DNA from: Streptomyces longispororuber
GTDB taxonomy: Bacteria > Actinomycetota > Actinomycetes > Streptomycetales > Streptomycetaceae
DNA length: 64,000 bases
Assembly: GCF_014656095.1 (NCBI RefSeq)
Contig: NZ_BNBT01000026.1
Coordinates: 1 to 64,000, forward strand
Direction of reading: 5' to 3'
The position numbers and the translations under genes were made by a program. Below, piece by piece: positions 24,010 to 32,569 of the stretch. The notes beneath the pieces were generated by a model. It did no database searches. It was not told the origin of the DNA and saw only the letters and a program-made list of their open reading frames with translations. Position 1 is the stretch's first letter. Every line of letters starts with the position of its first letter.

Positions 24010-25214
24010 GCCTGCGCGACGTCTACGTCCTGGACGCCCTCCGGACCCCGATCGGCAAGTACGGCGGCGGCCTCGCGGGCGTACGCCCCGACGACCTGGC
24101 CGCCCATGCCATCCGCGAACTCCTCGCCCGGACACCGGACCTGGACCCCGCCCGCATAGGCGACGTCTACTTCGGCAACGCCAACGGAGCGGGCGAGGAG
24201 AACCGCAACGTCGGCCGGATGGCCGGCCTGCTCGCGGGACTGCCGACCTCCGTGCCGGGGGTCACCGTCAACCGGCTGTGCGCCTCCGGCCTCGAAGCGG
24301 TCATCCAGGCGGCGCGGGCCGTCGCGGTCGGCGACGCCTCCGTCGTGCTGGCCGGCGGGGTCGAGTCGATGACCCGCGCGCCCTACGTCCTGCCCAAGAG
24401 CGACCGGGCGTTCCCCGCGGGCCACACCGAGCTGTACTCGACCACCCTGGGCTGGCGCATGGTCAATCCGCGGATGGAGCCGCAGTGGACCGTACCGCTC
24501 GGCGAGTCGGCCGAACTGATCGCCGACAAGCACGGCATCACCCGCGAGCAACAGGACGCCCTGGCCCTGGCGTCCCACCGCAAGGCGTCCGCCGCGTGGC
24601 ACGGCGGTCTTTTCGACGCCGAGGTGGTGCCGGTGCCGGTCCCGCGGCGCAAGGGCGACCCGGTCCTCCTCGACCGCGACGAGTGCGTACGGGAGAACGC
24701 CTCCCTGGAGGCGATGGCCACGCTGAAGCCGTCCTTCCGCACGGACGGGGGCACCGTCACGCCGGGTAACGCGTCCCCGCTCAACGACGGCGCCGCGGCA
24801 CTGCTCCTCGTCGACGAAGAGGGGCTGCGGGCCACCGGGCGCGAACCGCTGGCCCGCATCGCGGCCACCGGCGTGGCCGCGGTCGACCCGCACCACTTCG
24901 GCCTCGGTCCCGTCGAAGCCGTCCACCGCGCCCTCGCCAGGGCGGGCCGGTCCTTCGGCAACCTGACGACGCTGGAGCTGAACGAGGCGTTCGCCGCCCA
25001 GGTCCTGGGCTGTGTCGCCGAATGGCCCGAGTTCGACCCGGCGATCCTCAACCCGTACGGCGGCGCCATCGCCCTCGGCCACCCGCTGGGGGCCTCCGGC
25101 GCCCGCCTGGCCGGCACCGTGGCCCACCAGCTCGCCCGCAGCGGCTCCGGCACCGGCGTCGCCACCCTCTGCGTCGGCGTCGGCCAAGGACTCGCCCTCG
25201 TCCTCGAACGCTGA
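24006..25214 (+). CDS. pcaF: 3-oxoadipyl-CoA thiolase
   Basis: A 402-residue thiolase that cleaves 3-oxoadipyl-CoA to succinyl-CoA and acetyl-CoA, the last pca step. The nucleophilic Cys is in [12 protein letters not shown] (about residue 90), the His in [19 protein letters not shown] and the second Cys in [14 protein letters not shown] near the C-terminus. Length is normal. The ATG overlaps the pcaJ stop. Confidence 0.96.
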   Translation: MSLRDVYVLDALRTPIGKYGGGLAGVRPDDLAAHAIRELLARTPDLDPARIGDVYFGNANGAGEENRNVGRMAGLLAGLPTSVPGVTVNRLCASGLEAVIQAARAVAVGDASVVLAGGVESMTRAPYVLPKSDRAFPAGHTELYSTTLGWRMVNPRMEPQWTVPLGESAELIADKHGITREQQDALALASHRKASAAWHGGLFDAEVVPVPVPRRKGDPVLLDRDECVRENASLEAMATLKPSFRTDGGTVTPGNASPLNDGAAALLLVDEEGLRATGREPLARIAATGVAAVDPHHFGLGPVEAVHRALARAGRSFGNLTTLELNEAFAAQVLGCVAEWPEFDPAILNPYGGAIALGHPLGASGARLAGTVAHQLARSGSGTGVATLCVGVGQGLALVLER

Positions 25215-25316
25215 GCACCCGCGCCGGGCGCGGACCGTCCGCTCCCCCGCGCACCGCCCGCGCACCGGCACCTCATGGACTCGCGTACGCACGTACCAGG
25301 AATTCCGGGACACCTC

Positions 25317-26087
25317 ATGACTCATGCCCAGTCGGACATCGACACCGCGATGGACGAACTCCAGCACGCCTACGACGAGGCGCTGGCGGCGGGCGCGCCC
25401 GCGCGCCACCACCCGCGGCGCGACTACGCGCCCTACCGCAGCTCGCTGCTTCGCCACCCCAAGCGGCCGCTCGTCCCCGTGACCGGCGGCGACCCCGAGA
25501 CGGTCGAGCTGTCCGGTCCGGTGTTCGGCCCGACCGACGTCACGGAGACCGACAACGACCTCACCGTCCAGCACGGCGGTGAGCCGCTCGGCGAGCGCAT
25601 CACCGTGTCGGGGCGGCTGCTCGACCGCGCCGGGCGCCCGGTGCGCGGGCAGCTCATCGAGCTCTGGCAGGCCAACGCCTCCGGCCGCTACGCGCACCTG
25701 CGCGACCAGCACCCGGCGCCGCTCGACCCCCACTTCACCGGTGCCGGACGCACGCTGACGGACGACGAGGGCCGGTACACGTTCACCACGATCAAGCCGG
25801 GCGCCTACCCGTGGCGCAACCACACCAACGCCTGGCGCCCCGCCCACATCCACTTCTCCGTCTTCGGCACCGCGTTCACCCAACGGCTCGTGACGCAGAT
25901 GTACTTCCCGAACGACCCGCTGTTCCCCCACGACCCGATCCTGCGCTCGGTCACCGACCGGGCCGCCCGCGAACGCCTGGTCGCCACCTACCGCCACGAG
26001 CTGTCGCGGCCCGAGTTCTCCCTCGGCTACGAGTGGGACATCGTCCTCGACGGTCCCGCCGCCACCTGGATCGAAGAAGGGCGCTGA
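25317..26087 (+). CDS. pcaH: Protocatechuate 3,4-dioxygenase, beta subunit
   Basis: A 256-residue non-heme ferric subunit that opens the protocatechuate ring between the hydroxyls. The four iron ligands are visible with the classical spacing: Tyr125, Tyr164, His177 and His179 (YPWRNHTNAWRPAHIHFSVF), matching the 39-, 13- and 15-residue intervals of the Pseudomonas enzyme. The start is less sure than for its neighbours; ATG 25317 gives the usual N-terminus, while an in-frame ATG at 25275 would add 14 residues and neither has a strong ribosome site. It follows pcaF by 102 bp and is closely followed by pcaG. Confidence 0.95.
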   Translation: MTHAQSDIDTAMDELQHAYDEALAAGAPARHHPRRDYAPYRSSLLRHPKRPLVPVTGGDPETVELSGPVFGPTDVTETDNDLTVQHGGEPLGERITVSGRLLDRAGRPVRGQLIELWQANASGRYAHLRDQHPAPLDPHFTGAGRTLTDDEGRYTFTTIKPGAYPWRNHTNAWRPAHIHFSVFGTAFTQRLVTQMYFPNDPLFPHDPILRSVTDRAARERLVATYRHELSRPEFSLGYEWDIVLDGPAATWIEEGR

Positions 26088-26092
26088 GTGAC

Positions 26093-26656
26093 ATGGCGGA
26101 AACGTTCCTGCCCACACCGTCCCACACCGTCGGCCCCTTCTACGGGTACGCGCTCCCCTTCCCCGAGGGCGAGCAGATAGCGCCGAAAGGCCACCCCGAC
26201 ACGATCGTGCTGCACGGCTACGTCCTCGACGGCCACGGCGACCCGGTGCCCGACGCCCTCCTGGAGTTCTGGCAGGCGGCCCCGGACGGCTCCCTCACCG
26301 GCGCACCCGGGTCGCTCCGCCGCGACCCGGTGACCGGCGGCCACCTCGGCCGCAACGGCACCGACTTCACCGGCTTCGGCCGGGTCGCCACGGACGCCGA
26401 CGGCCACTACGCCCTCCACACCCTTCAGCCCGGGAACGCCGGACCGCCGTACATCAGCGTCTGCGTCTTCGCGCGCGGCCTGCTGCACCACCTCTTCACC
26501 CGCGCCTACCTCGCGGACGGCGCCGACCCGCTGCTCGACTCGGTGGAGCGGGAGCGCCGGGCCACGCTGCTCGCGCGGCCCGGTGAGAACCGCTCCTACC
26601 GTTTCGACATCCGCCTTCAGGGTGAGGGCGAGACAGTGTTCCTGGAGTTCACGTGA
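26093..26656 (+). CDS. pcaG: Protocatechuate 3,4-dioxygenase, alpha subunit
   Basis: A 187-residue alpha subunit: PSHTVGPFYGYALPFP at the start, LLEFWQAAPDGS, FTGFGRVATDADGHYALHTLQPG and YISVCVFARGLLHHLFTRAY. It lacks the metal ligands, as alpha subunits do, and assembles with PcaH. It starts six bases after the pcaH stop and its stop overlaps the pcaB GTG. Confidence 0.95.
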   Translation: MAETFLPTPSHTVGPFYGYALPFPEGEQIAPKGHPDTIVLHGYVLDGHGDPVPDALLEFWQAAPDGSLTGAPGSLRRDPVTGGHLGRNGTDFTGFGRVATDADGHYALHTLQPGNAGPPYISVCVFARGLLHHLFTRAYLADGADPLLDSVERERRATLLARPGENRSYRFDIRLQGEGETVFLEFT

Positions 26657-28080
26657 CATCCCCCGAGACCGAGACCGAGACCGGGACCGGCACCGGCACC
26701 GGCACCGGCATTGACACCGACACCTACAGCGGCGGCAACGCCACCATCGACCACGGCCTCCTCGCCCCCGGGCGGGCGGGCTCCCCCGCCGAGGCCGCGA
26801 CGTCCGACACCGCGTTCCTGCGGGCGCTGCTCGACGCCGAGGCGGCCCTCACCCGCGCCCAGGCGAGCCTCGGCCACGCCCCGGCCGAGGCCGCCCGGGC
26901 GGTCACGGCCGCGACCGCCTCGGCCCGCTTCGACGCCGGTGACCTCGCCCACCGCGCCCGAGGCGGCGGCAACCCCGTCATCCCGTTGGTGGCGGACCTG
27001 ACGGCAGCGGTCCCCGACGAGTTCGGCCCGTACGTGCACCGCGGGGCGACCAGCCAGGACATCCTGGACACCGCCACCATGCTGGTCGCGGCCCGCACCG
27101 TGGACCTCGTCCTCGCAGACCTGCGGCGCACCGAGCGGGCGCTGTCCCGCCTCGCCGCAGCCCACCGGGACACGGTGATGCCCGGCCGCACCCTGACCCA
27201 GCACGCGGTACCGACGACCTTCGGCCTCAAGGCGGCCGGCTGGCGCTCGCTGGTCCTCGACGCACGGGACCGGCTGCGCGGAGTACGCGCCGGGCTCCCC
27301 GTCCAGCTCGGTGGCGCCGCCGGCACCCTGGCGGCCTTCGGCCGTGACGGCGACGCGGGCGACCCGGACACCCCGCTACGGCTCACCGCCGCCTACGCCC
27401 GTGAGACCGGTCTCGCTCCGCCGGACCTGCCCTGGCACACCCTCCGGGCGCCCGTCGCGGACCTGGCGGGCGCCCTCGCGTTCGCCGCGGGGGCCCTCGG
27501 CAAGACGGCGGCCGACGTCCTCACCCTGTCCCGCACCGAGATCGCCGAGCTGTCGGAGGGCACCGGCGGAGACTCCTCGGCCATGCCCCACAAGAGGAAC
27601 CCGGTGCGCGCCACGCTCATCGCCGCGGCCGCCCGCCGCGCCCCGGGCCTCGCCGCCACCCTGTACGCCTCGATGGTCGCGGAGGACGAACGCCCCGCCG
27701 GAGCCTGGCACGCGGAGTGGGAGCCCCTGCGCGACCTGCTGCGGCTGGTCGGCGGGGCCGCCCGGGACGGCGCCGAGCTGGCCGAGGGTTTGCAAGTCCA
27801 CCCGGACGCCATGCGCGGGCATCTGCACCTGACGGCCGGGCTGATCGTCTCCGAGCGGCTGGCCGCCGCCCTCGCCCCGGCCCTGGGCCGGGCCCGGGCC
27901 AAGGCGCTCCTCACGGATCTCGCCGCCCGCGCCCGGACCGAGGGCAGGACGCTCGCCGAGCTCCTCGCCGCACAGCCCGAACTGGACGGCCTGGCCCTCG
28001 ACATCGACGACCTCACCGACCCGACGCGCTACACCGGCGCCGCCGGAATCCTCACCGACCGTGCCCTGGAGCGACCTTGA
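26653..28080 (+). CDS. pcaB: 3-carboxy-cis,cis-muconate cycloisomerase
   Basis: A 475-residue fumarase/aspartase-superfamily enzyme that lactonises 3-carboxy-cis,cis-muconate. The superfamily signature GGDSSAMPHKRNP is at about residues 304-316; the catalytic-site region GATSQDILDTATML and RTLTQHAVPTTFG are also present. GTG start overlapping the pcaG stop. The first 28 or so residues are odd: a hexanucleotide-repeat stretch encodes alternating Glu-Thr then Gly-Thr residues before the true domain begins at GLLAPGRAGS. Confidence 0.95.
   Translation: MTSPETETETGTGTGTGTGIDTDTYSGGNATIDHGLLAPGRAGSPAEAATSDTAFLRALLDAEAALTRAQASLGHAPAEAARAVTAATASARFDAGDLAHRARGGGNPVIPLVADLTAAVPDEFGPYVHRGATSQDILDTATMLVAARTVDLVLADLRRTERALSRLAAAHRDTVMPGRTLTQHAVPTTFGLKAAGWRSLVLDARDRLRGVRAGLPVQLGGAAGTLAAFGRDGDAGDPDTPLRLTAAYARETGLAPPDLPWHTLRAPVADLAGALAFAAGALGKTAADVLTLSRTEIAELSEGTGGDSSAMPHKRNPVRATLIAAAARRAPGLAATLYASMVAEDERPAGAWHAEWEPLRDLLRLVGGAARDGAELAEGLQVHPDAMRGHLHLTAGLIVSERLAAALAPALGRARAKALLTDLAARARTEGRTLAELLAAQPELDGLALDIDDLTDPTRYTGAAGILTDRALERP
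26663..26725 (+). repeat. Hexanucleotide repeats in the 5' end of pcaB
   Basis: GAGACC is repeated about three times, then GGGACC/GGCACC four to five times, encoding the Glu-Thr/Gly-Thr tail. In-frame expansion or contraction would change only the N-terminal tail. Confidence 0.75.
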
Positions 28081-29225
28081 CCAGCACACCGAGCACCACC
28101 CCGGACCGCGGGCTGCTCCACCACCGCGCGGAAGGCCCGTCCACCGCCCCTCCCCTGCTCCTCGGCCCGTCGCTCGGCACCTCCACCGCCCTGTGGGACG
28201 CCGTCGCGCCCGAACTGTCCGTCACGCACCGGGTCGTACGCTGGGACCTCCCCGGCCACGGCCACTCCCCCGCCGACCTCATCGGTCCGGGCGCGACCGT
28301 CGGCGAGCTGGCCGGCCTGGTGCTCGCGCTCGCCGACTCGCTCGGCATCCACCGGTTCGCCTACGCCGGCGTCTCGCTCGGCGGGGCCGTCGGCCTGCAC
28401 CTCGCCGTGCACCACCCGGAACGTGTGGAGAGCCTCGCCGTCATCTGCTCGTCCGCGCACTTCGGCGGCTCCGCCCCGTGGGAGGAGCGGGCCGCCCGCG
28501 TACGCCGCGAGGGCCTGGCCGCGCTCGCCGACAGCGCGCCGTCCAGATGGTTCACGCCCGGTTTCACCGTGCCCGGCCTCGTGGCCGACCACCGCGCGGC
28601 CGACCCTGCCGCCTACGCGGCGTGCTGCGACGCGCTCGCCGCGTTCGACATCCGGGACGGGCTCTCCTCGATCACCGCTCCCACCGTGCTCCTCGCGGGG
28701 CGCGAGGACCCCGCGACGCCGCCCGCGCACCTGCGGGAGATCGCCGACGCGGTACCCGGTGCCGCGCTCACGGAGATTCCGGACGCCTCCCACCTCGCAC
28801 CGTGCGAGCGGCCCGAAGCCGTCCTCGCCGCGCTCCGCTCCCACTTCTCGGGGGCCCCGAAGCGCGGGACGGCGGTGCGCCGCCAGGTGCTCGGGGACGC
28901 GCACGTCGACCGTGCGCAGGAGCGGCAGAGCGGCTTCACCGCTCCGTTCCAGGACTTCATCTCCCGCTACGCCTGGGGGGAGATCTGGGCCGACGGTACG
29001 CTCTCCCGCCGCGAACGCAGCCTGATCACCATGACGGCCCTCGTGGCGCAGGGCCAGTACGAGGAACTCGCCCTGCACATCCGGGCGGCGCGGCGCAACG
29101 GCCTCTCGGACGACGAGATCGGCGCGGCACTGCTGCAGACGGCGGTCTACTGCGGTGTCCCGGCAGCCAACTCCGCGTTCGCCGTGGCCCAGCGCGTGCT
29201 GGCGGAGGACGACACCGGCCGGTGA
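28077..29225 (+). CDS. pcaL: Fused 3-oxoadipate enol-lactonase / 4-carboxymuconolactone decarboxylase
   Basis: A 382-residue bifunctional protein. Residues 1-260 are an alpha/beta hydrolase (PcaD) with nucleophile Ser100 in GVSLGG and a late DASHLA histidine; residues about 262-382 are a carboxymuconolactone decarboxylase (PcaC: QDFISRYAWGEIWADGTLSRRERSLITMTALVAQGQYEELALHIRAARRNGLSDDEI). The fusion, PcaL, is typical of actinobacteria. Start is read as TTG overlapping the pcaB stop (TTGA) with GGAG upstream; no ATG or GTG is available at the domain start. Last gene of the operon, before a strong terminator. Confidence 0.93.
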   Translation: MTSTPSTTPDRGLLHHRAEGPSTAPPLLLGPSLGTSTALWDAVAPELSVTHRVVRWDLPGHGHSPADLIGPGATVGELAGLVLALADSLGIHRFAYAGVSLGGAVGLHLAVHHPERVESLAVICSSAHFGGSAPWEERAARVRREGLAALADSAPSRWFTPGFTVPGLVADHRAADPAAYAACCDALAAFDIRDGLSSITAPTVLLAGREDPATPPAHLREIADAVPGAALTEIPDASHLAPCERPEAVLAALRSHFSGAPKRGTAVRRQVLGDAHVDRAQERQSGFTAPFQDFISRYAWGEIWADGTLSRRERSLITMTALVAQGQYEELALHIRAARRNGLSDDEIGAALLQTAVYCGVPAANSAFAVAQRVLAEDDTGR

Positions 29226-29289
29226 CGGCGGCCGCCGTGCCGCACACCACCATCATTGTGCGGTGACCGCCGCGCGGAAGCCGTGGGAT

Positions 29290-29331
29290 GGCGCCTGACA
29301 GGGAGAAGGCCGTGTCAGGCGCCTTTTGTTG
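29290..29331 (+). terminator. Rho-independent terminator of the pca operon
   Basis: An 11-bp perfect stem GGCGCCTGACA / TGTCAGGCGCC (29290-29300, 29313-29323), 12-base loop, followed by TTTTGTTGT. One of the few in this window with a true U-tract. Confidence 0.92.
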
Positions 29332-29394
29332 TGCCTTGGGCCTGGAGCGGCCACCGGCCGCCGGCCATCGGCCGCCCCGGCGCCGTCGCCGTGG

Positions 29395-30375
29395 TCAGTC
29401 CGGGCGGCCGGGCGGGGCCGGGCGCAGCTCGCCCGGGGTCCGCCCGTACCGCTCGCGGAAGACGCGGGTGAAGTGCGACTGGCTGGCGAAGCCCCACACA
29501 TGGGCGATGTCCGCCACCGTCAGCCGCGCCGAGCCGGGGTCGGTGAGCTGCTCGTGGGCCCGTGTCAGGCGGCTTTCCAGGATGTGGCGGGAGGGGCTGA
29601 GCCCGGCCTGCCGGAAGACGCGGCTCAACTGCCGGGTGGAGACGCCCACCGCGTCGGCGACGTGCTCCGCGCACAGCCGGGGGTCGGACAGGTGCTGGTC
29701 GATGTACTCCTTGGCGAGCAGCAGCCGGGTGCCCTGGTCGTCCCCGGGCCGCCCGCCCCCCACCTGGGACGCCGCGAGCGAGCGCACCAGGCCGAGCACG
29801 GTGCCCTCGGTGCCCGCCACGTCGCCGGGCTCCCGCTGGGCGAACCAGCCGGACAGCACGGACTCCAGGGCCCGCACCGCCGGGGCGTCGGCCGACGACC
29901 GCCGCCCGAAGACCAGCGGCACCGGAAGCTCGGCGGACAGGCAGCGCTCGGCGAAGACCTCCCGGGGGATGTCCACCAGGAGCTGGCGCATGGTGGTGGG
30001 GAAGCCGAGCAGGTAGGAGCGGCGGGTGTCGTACAGCACCAGGTCGCCCGCGCCGAGGCTGAGGCAGCCGCCGCTGTGGAAGAACACCGCCTGCCCCGAG
30101 ACCAGCAGGGTCGCGAAGACGGAGTCCTTGGGCGTCTCCCGGCACAACCGCGCGTTGCGCTCGATGACGTGCTCGTTCCCGGCGATGTCGGCCAGGCGCA
30201 GGCTGCCGAGGCTGACGTTGGCCTGGGTGGCGAGCAGCCCGTCGTCGGAGTACGGGGAGCAGGTCAGGCCGACCAGGGCCTGCCGGTTGTAGTCCTCCCA
30301 CAGGTCCACGCGGTCCGCCTGGTCGACCGACCGCGTCGACACCCGGGAGAACACGGTGGCGGGGTGTCCGGTCAA
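29395..30375 (-). CDS. AraC-family transcriptional regulator
   Basis: A 326-residue regulator with an N-terminal AraC_binding_2-like ligand domain (ERNARLCRETPKDSVFATLLVSGQAVFFHSGGCLSLGAGDLVLYDT) and a C-terminal AraC DNA-binding domain at about 215-320 (HLSDPRLCAEHVADAVGVSTRQLSRVFRQAG and IAHVWGFASQSHFTRVFRERYG). The start is read as TTG at 30375 because AAGGAGG stands five bases upstream (30381-30387); the frame is open further with no better site. It lies downstream of, and on the same strand as, the SDR-ADH-MFS-cupin genes and probably activates them. Confidence 0.88.
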   Translation of the reverse strand: MTGHPATVFSRVSTRSVDQADRVDLWEDYNRQALVGLTCSPYSDDGLLATQANVSLGSLRLADIAGNEHVIERNARLCRETPKDSVFATLLVSGQAVFFHSGGCLSLGAGDLVLYDTRRSYLLGFPTTMRQLLVDIPREVFAERCLSAELPVPLVFGRRSSADAPAVRALESVLSGWFAQREPGDVAGTEGTVLGLVRSLAASQVGGGRPGDDQGTRLLLAKEYIDQHLSDPRLCAEHVADAVGVSTRQLSRVFRQAGLSPSRHILESRLTRAHEQLTDPGSARLTVADIAHVWGFASQSHFTRVFRERYGRTPGELRPAPPGRPD

Positions 30376-30620
30376 CTCGGCCTCCTTGCTGCCGTGCCGT
30401 GAGCCAGTGTCCTGCGCGCCCCGGGGAGTGCGCCTTCGCAGCCGGCGCCGCCGGGCCGAAGGCACCGGGCGGGCCCCGCCGGAGCGGTTGCGCCGGGAGC
30501 GGGCCCGGCCGGTGTTCCCGCGCGCGCCGTGCCCGTCCGCGAAGGGTACTCGGCGACGCGGCTGCGGTCACGGCCCGACGGCGGACCCGTCCGACGGCCC
30601 GGGCCGGCCGGGGGCGGGGC

Positions 30621-31421
30621 TCAGACCGCCGAGTAGCCGCCGTCGACGGGGATCACCGCTCCGTTGACGTACGCCGCCGCCGGGCCGCACAGGAACGCGA
30701 TGACCGAGGCGACCTCCCGGGGCAGCCCCAGGCGCCCCATCGGGACGCGGGCGAGCACGGCACCGGCCGCCGCCGGGTCGTCGAGCACGCCGCGTGCCAG
30801 CGGGGTGACGACGAAGCCCGGCGCCACCGCGTTCACCCGGATGCCGTCGGACGCGTACTCGGCCGCCAGGGACCGGGTGAGCTGGGAGACGCCGCCCTTG
30901 CTCGCGCTGTAGGCGGGCCGGTCCCGGCTGCCGAAAAGGGCGAACATGGACGACACGGTGACGATGGAGCCGACGGAGCCGCCCCGGCGGGCCAGCAGCG
31001 GCCGGGCCGCCTCGCACGCCGTCATCGCCGCGCCCAGGTTGACCGCGAGCACGCGGTCCCAGGTCGCGGGCTCGTACTCGGCGCGGTCCGCGCTCATGCC
31101 CGCGCAGACCACCAAGTGGTCCAGGGTGCCGGTCTCCGCGATGCGGCGGGCCAGCCCCTCCCGGTCGGTCACGTCCTGTTCGACGACGCGCACCCGCGCG
31201 TGCCGGGGCGGTTCACCGCCGGGCGCGGGCGGCAGGCCCAGGGCGTACACCCGCGCGCCCAGCTCCGCGAGGAGTTCGGCGGTGGCGGCCCCGATGCCCG
31301 AGGTGCCGCCGGTGACCAGCGCGGTACGGCCCGCGAAGGCGTCGGGGCCGGGGAACGGCGGGGCGGCGGGGGCGGTGCCCGTGGCGGGCGGTACGGGCCC
31401 GGTCGGTGCGCCGGTGGTCAT
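30621..31421 (-). CDS. Short-chain dehydrogenase/reductase
   Basis: A 266-residue classical SDR: TALVTGGTSGIG (33-44), NAG-like CAG at 106-108, Ser158 and YSASK (Tyr171, Lys175), PGFVVTPLA and the C-terminal DGGYSAV. The first 28 residues are a Pro/Ala-rich tail. The ATG overlaps the stop of the alcohol dehydrogenase gene (coupled). Substrate unknown; the operon context suggests oxidation or reduction of an aryl ketone or alcohol. Confidence 0.9.
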   Translation of the reverse strand: MTTGAPTGPVPPATGTAPAAPPFPGPDAFAGRTALVTGGTSGIGAATAELLAELGARVYALGLPPAPGGEPPRHARVRVVEQDVTDREGLARRIAETGTLDHLVVCAGMSADRAEYEPATWDRVLAVNLGAAMTACEAARPLLARRGGSVGSIVTVSSMFALFGSRDRPAYSASKGGVSQLTRSLAAEYASDGIRVNAVAPGFVVTPLARGVLDDPAAAGAVLARVPMGRLGLPREVASVIAFLCGPAAAYVNGAVIPVDGGYSAV

Positions 31422-32569
31422 CGGCTGTCTCCTTCCCGTCCGGCGTGCGCCGGGGCCGTCGGGGTGTGCTCCTGCGAGGCCGGATCCGACGCCGGATACG
31501 AGGCCTGGGCGGGGGCCGAGGGCGACACCAGGATCTTGATCTGATCGCCGCCCCCGTTCAGCAGCGCCGAGAACCCCTCGCCCACCACGTCGTCGAGGGC
31601 GATGACGGACGTCACCACGGGGCGGAGGTCCAGGCCCTCCGTCCCGACGAGCCGGATCAGCTCCGGGTAGGTGTCCCGGTAGCCGACGCTCGCCACGATC
31701 GAGTGCTCGTTGTCCACCAGCGCGGCGGAGTCGAAGCTGAGGCGGCGCCCGAGGCCCACAAGGACCGTCCGCCCGCCCCTGCGGGTCGCCGCCAGGCAGG
31801 TGTCCAGGGCCGCCTGGGAGCCGACCACCTCGAAGGCCACGTCGGCGCCCTCACCGCCGCAGGCGGCCCGCACCCGCAGCCCCGCGTCCCCGTCCCGGGC
31901 GTCCCGGGCGTCCACCACCTCGGTCGCGCCGAGGCGCGCGGCGAGGGCGAGCCGGGCCGGGTTGACGTCGGCGGCGACGATCCGCCGGACTCCCCGCCGC
32001 GCGGCGAGCAGCACGGTGAGGAGTCCGACCGGGCCCAGGCCCACGACGGCCACGCTGTCGGCGGCCCCGCCGCGCCGCAGCGCGTGCAGCGCGACCGAGG
32101 CCGGTTCGAAGAGGGCCGCCTGCTCCAGCGGCACCTCGTCGGGCAGCCGGTGCGCCATGTACGCGGGCACCGTGGCGTACTCGGCGAGCCCGCCGTGGCC
32201 CATGAGGCCGGCGAAGCCGAAGTGGCGGCAGATGTTGTACTCGCCCGCCCGGCAGCGCGGGCAGGCGCCGCAGCGGTAGTGCGGTTCGACCGCGACGCGG
32301 TCACCCGCCGCGAGGCCCCGCACGGCTGATCCCACGGCGGTGACCGTGCCGCAGAACTCGTGCCCGAGGACGAGGGGGGCGCGGGCGCCCGAGGCCGGGT
32401 GGGCCTCGCCGACCGGCACCGAGTGCGGGCCGTCGGCGTACTCGTGCAGGTCGCTGCCGCAGATCCCGCAGTACGCCACCGACAGCAGCACCTCGTCCGG
32501 GCCCGGGGGCCGCACCTCCCGCTCGGTGACGCGTACGTCGCGCGCTCCGTACCAGACCGCGGCCTTCAC
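31418..32569 (-). CDS. Zinc-dependent alcohol dehydrogenase (MDR; butanediol/sorbitol dehydrogenase type)
   Basis: A 383-residue medium-chain dehydrogenase. Catalytic zinc ligands are in YCGICGSDLHEY and GHEFCG, the structural zinc site is CGACPRCRAGEYNIC, and the Rossmann motif is VVGLGPVGLLTVLLA. The C-terminal 25 residues are Pro/Ser-rich and extra to the fold. ATG overlaps the MFS stop, and its stop overlaps the SDR start, so the genes are a tightly coupled operon. Confidence 0.92.
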   Translation of the reverse strand: MKAAVWYGARDVRVTEREVRPPGPDEVLLSVAYCGICGSDLHEYADGPHSVPVGEAHPASGARAPLVLGHEFCGTVTAVGSAVRGLAAGDRVAVEPHYRCGACPRCRAGEYNICRHFGFAGLMGHGGLAEYATVPAYMAHRLPDEVPLEQAALFEPASVALHALRRGGAADSVAVVGLGPVGLLTVLLAARRGVRRIVAADVNPARLALAARLGATEVVDARDARDGDAGLRVRAACGGEGADVAFEVVGSQAALDTCLAATRRGGRTVLVGLGRRLSFDSAALVDNEHSIVASVGYRDTYPELIRLVGTEGLDLRPVVTSVIALDDVVGEGFSALLNGGGDQIKILVSPSAPAQASYPASDPASQEHTPTAPAHAGREGDSR

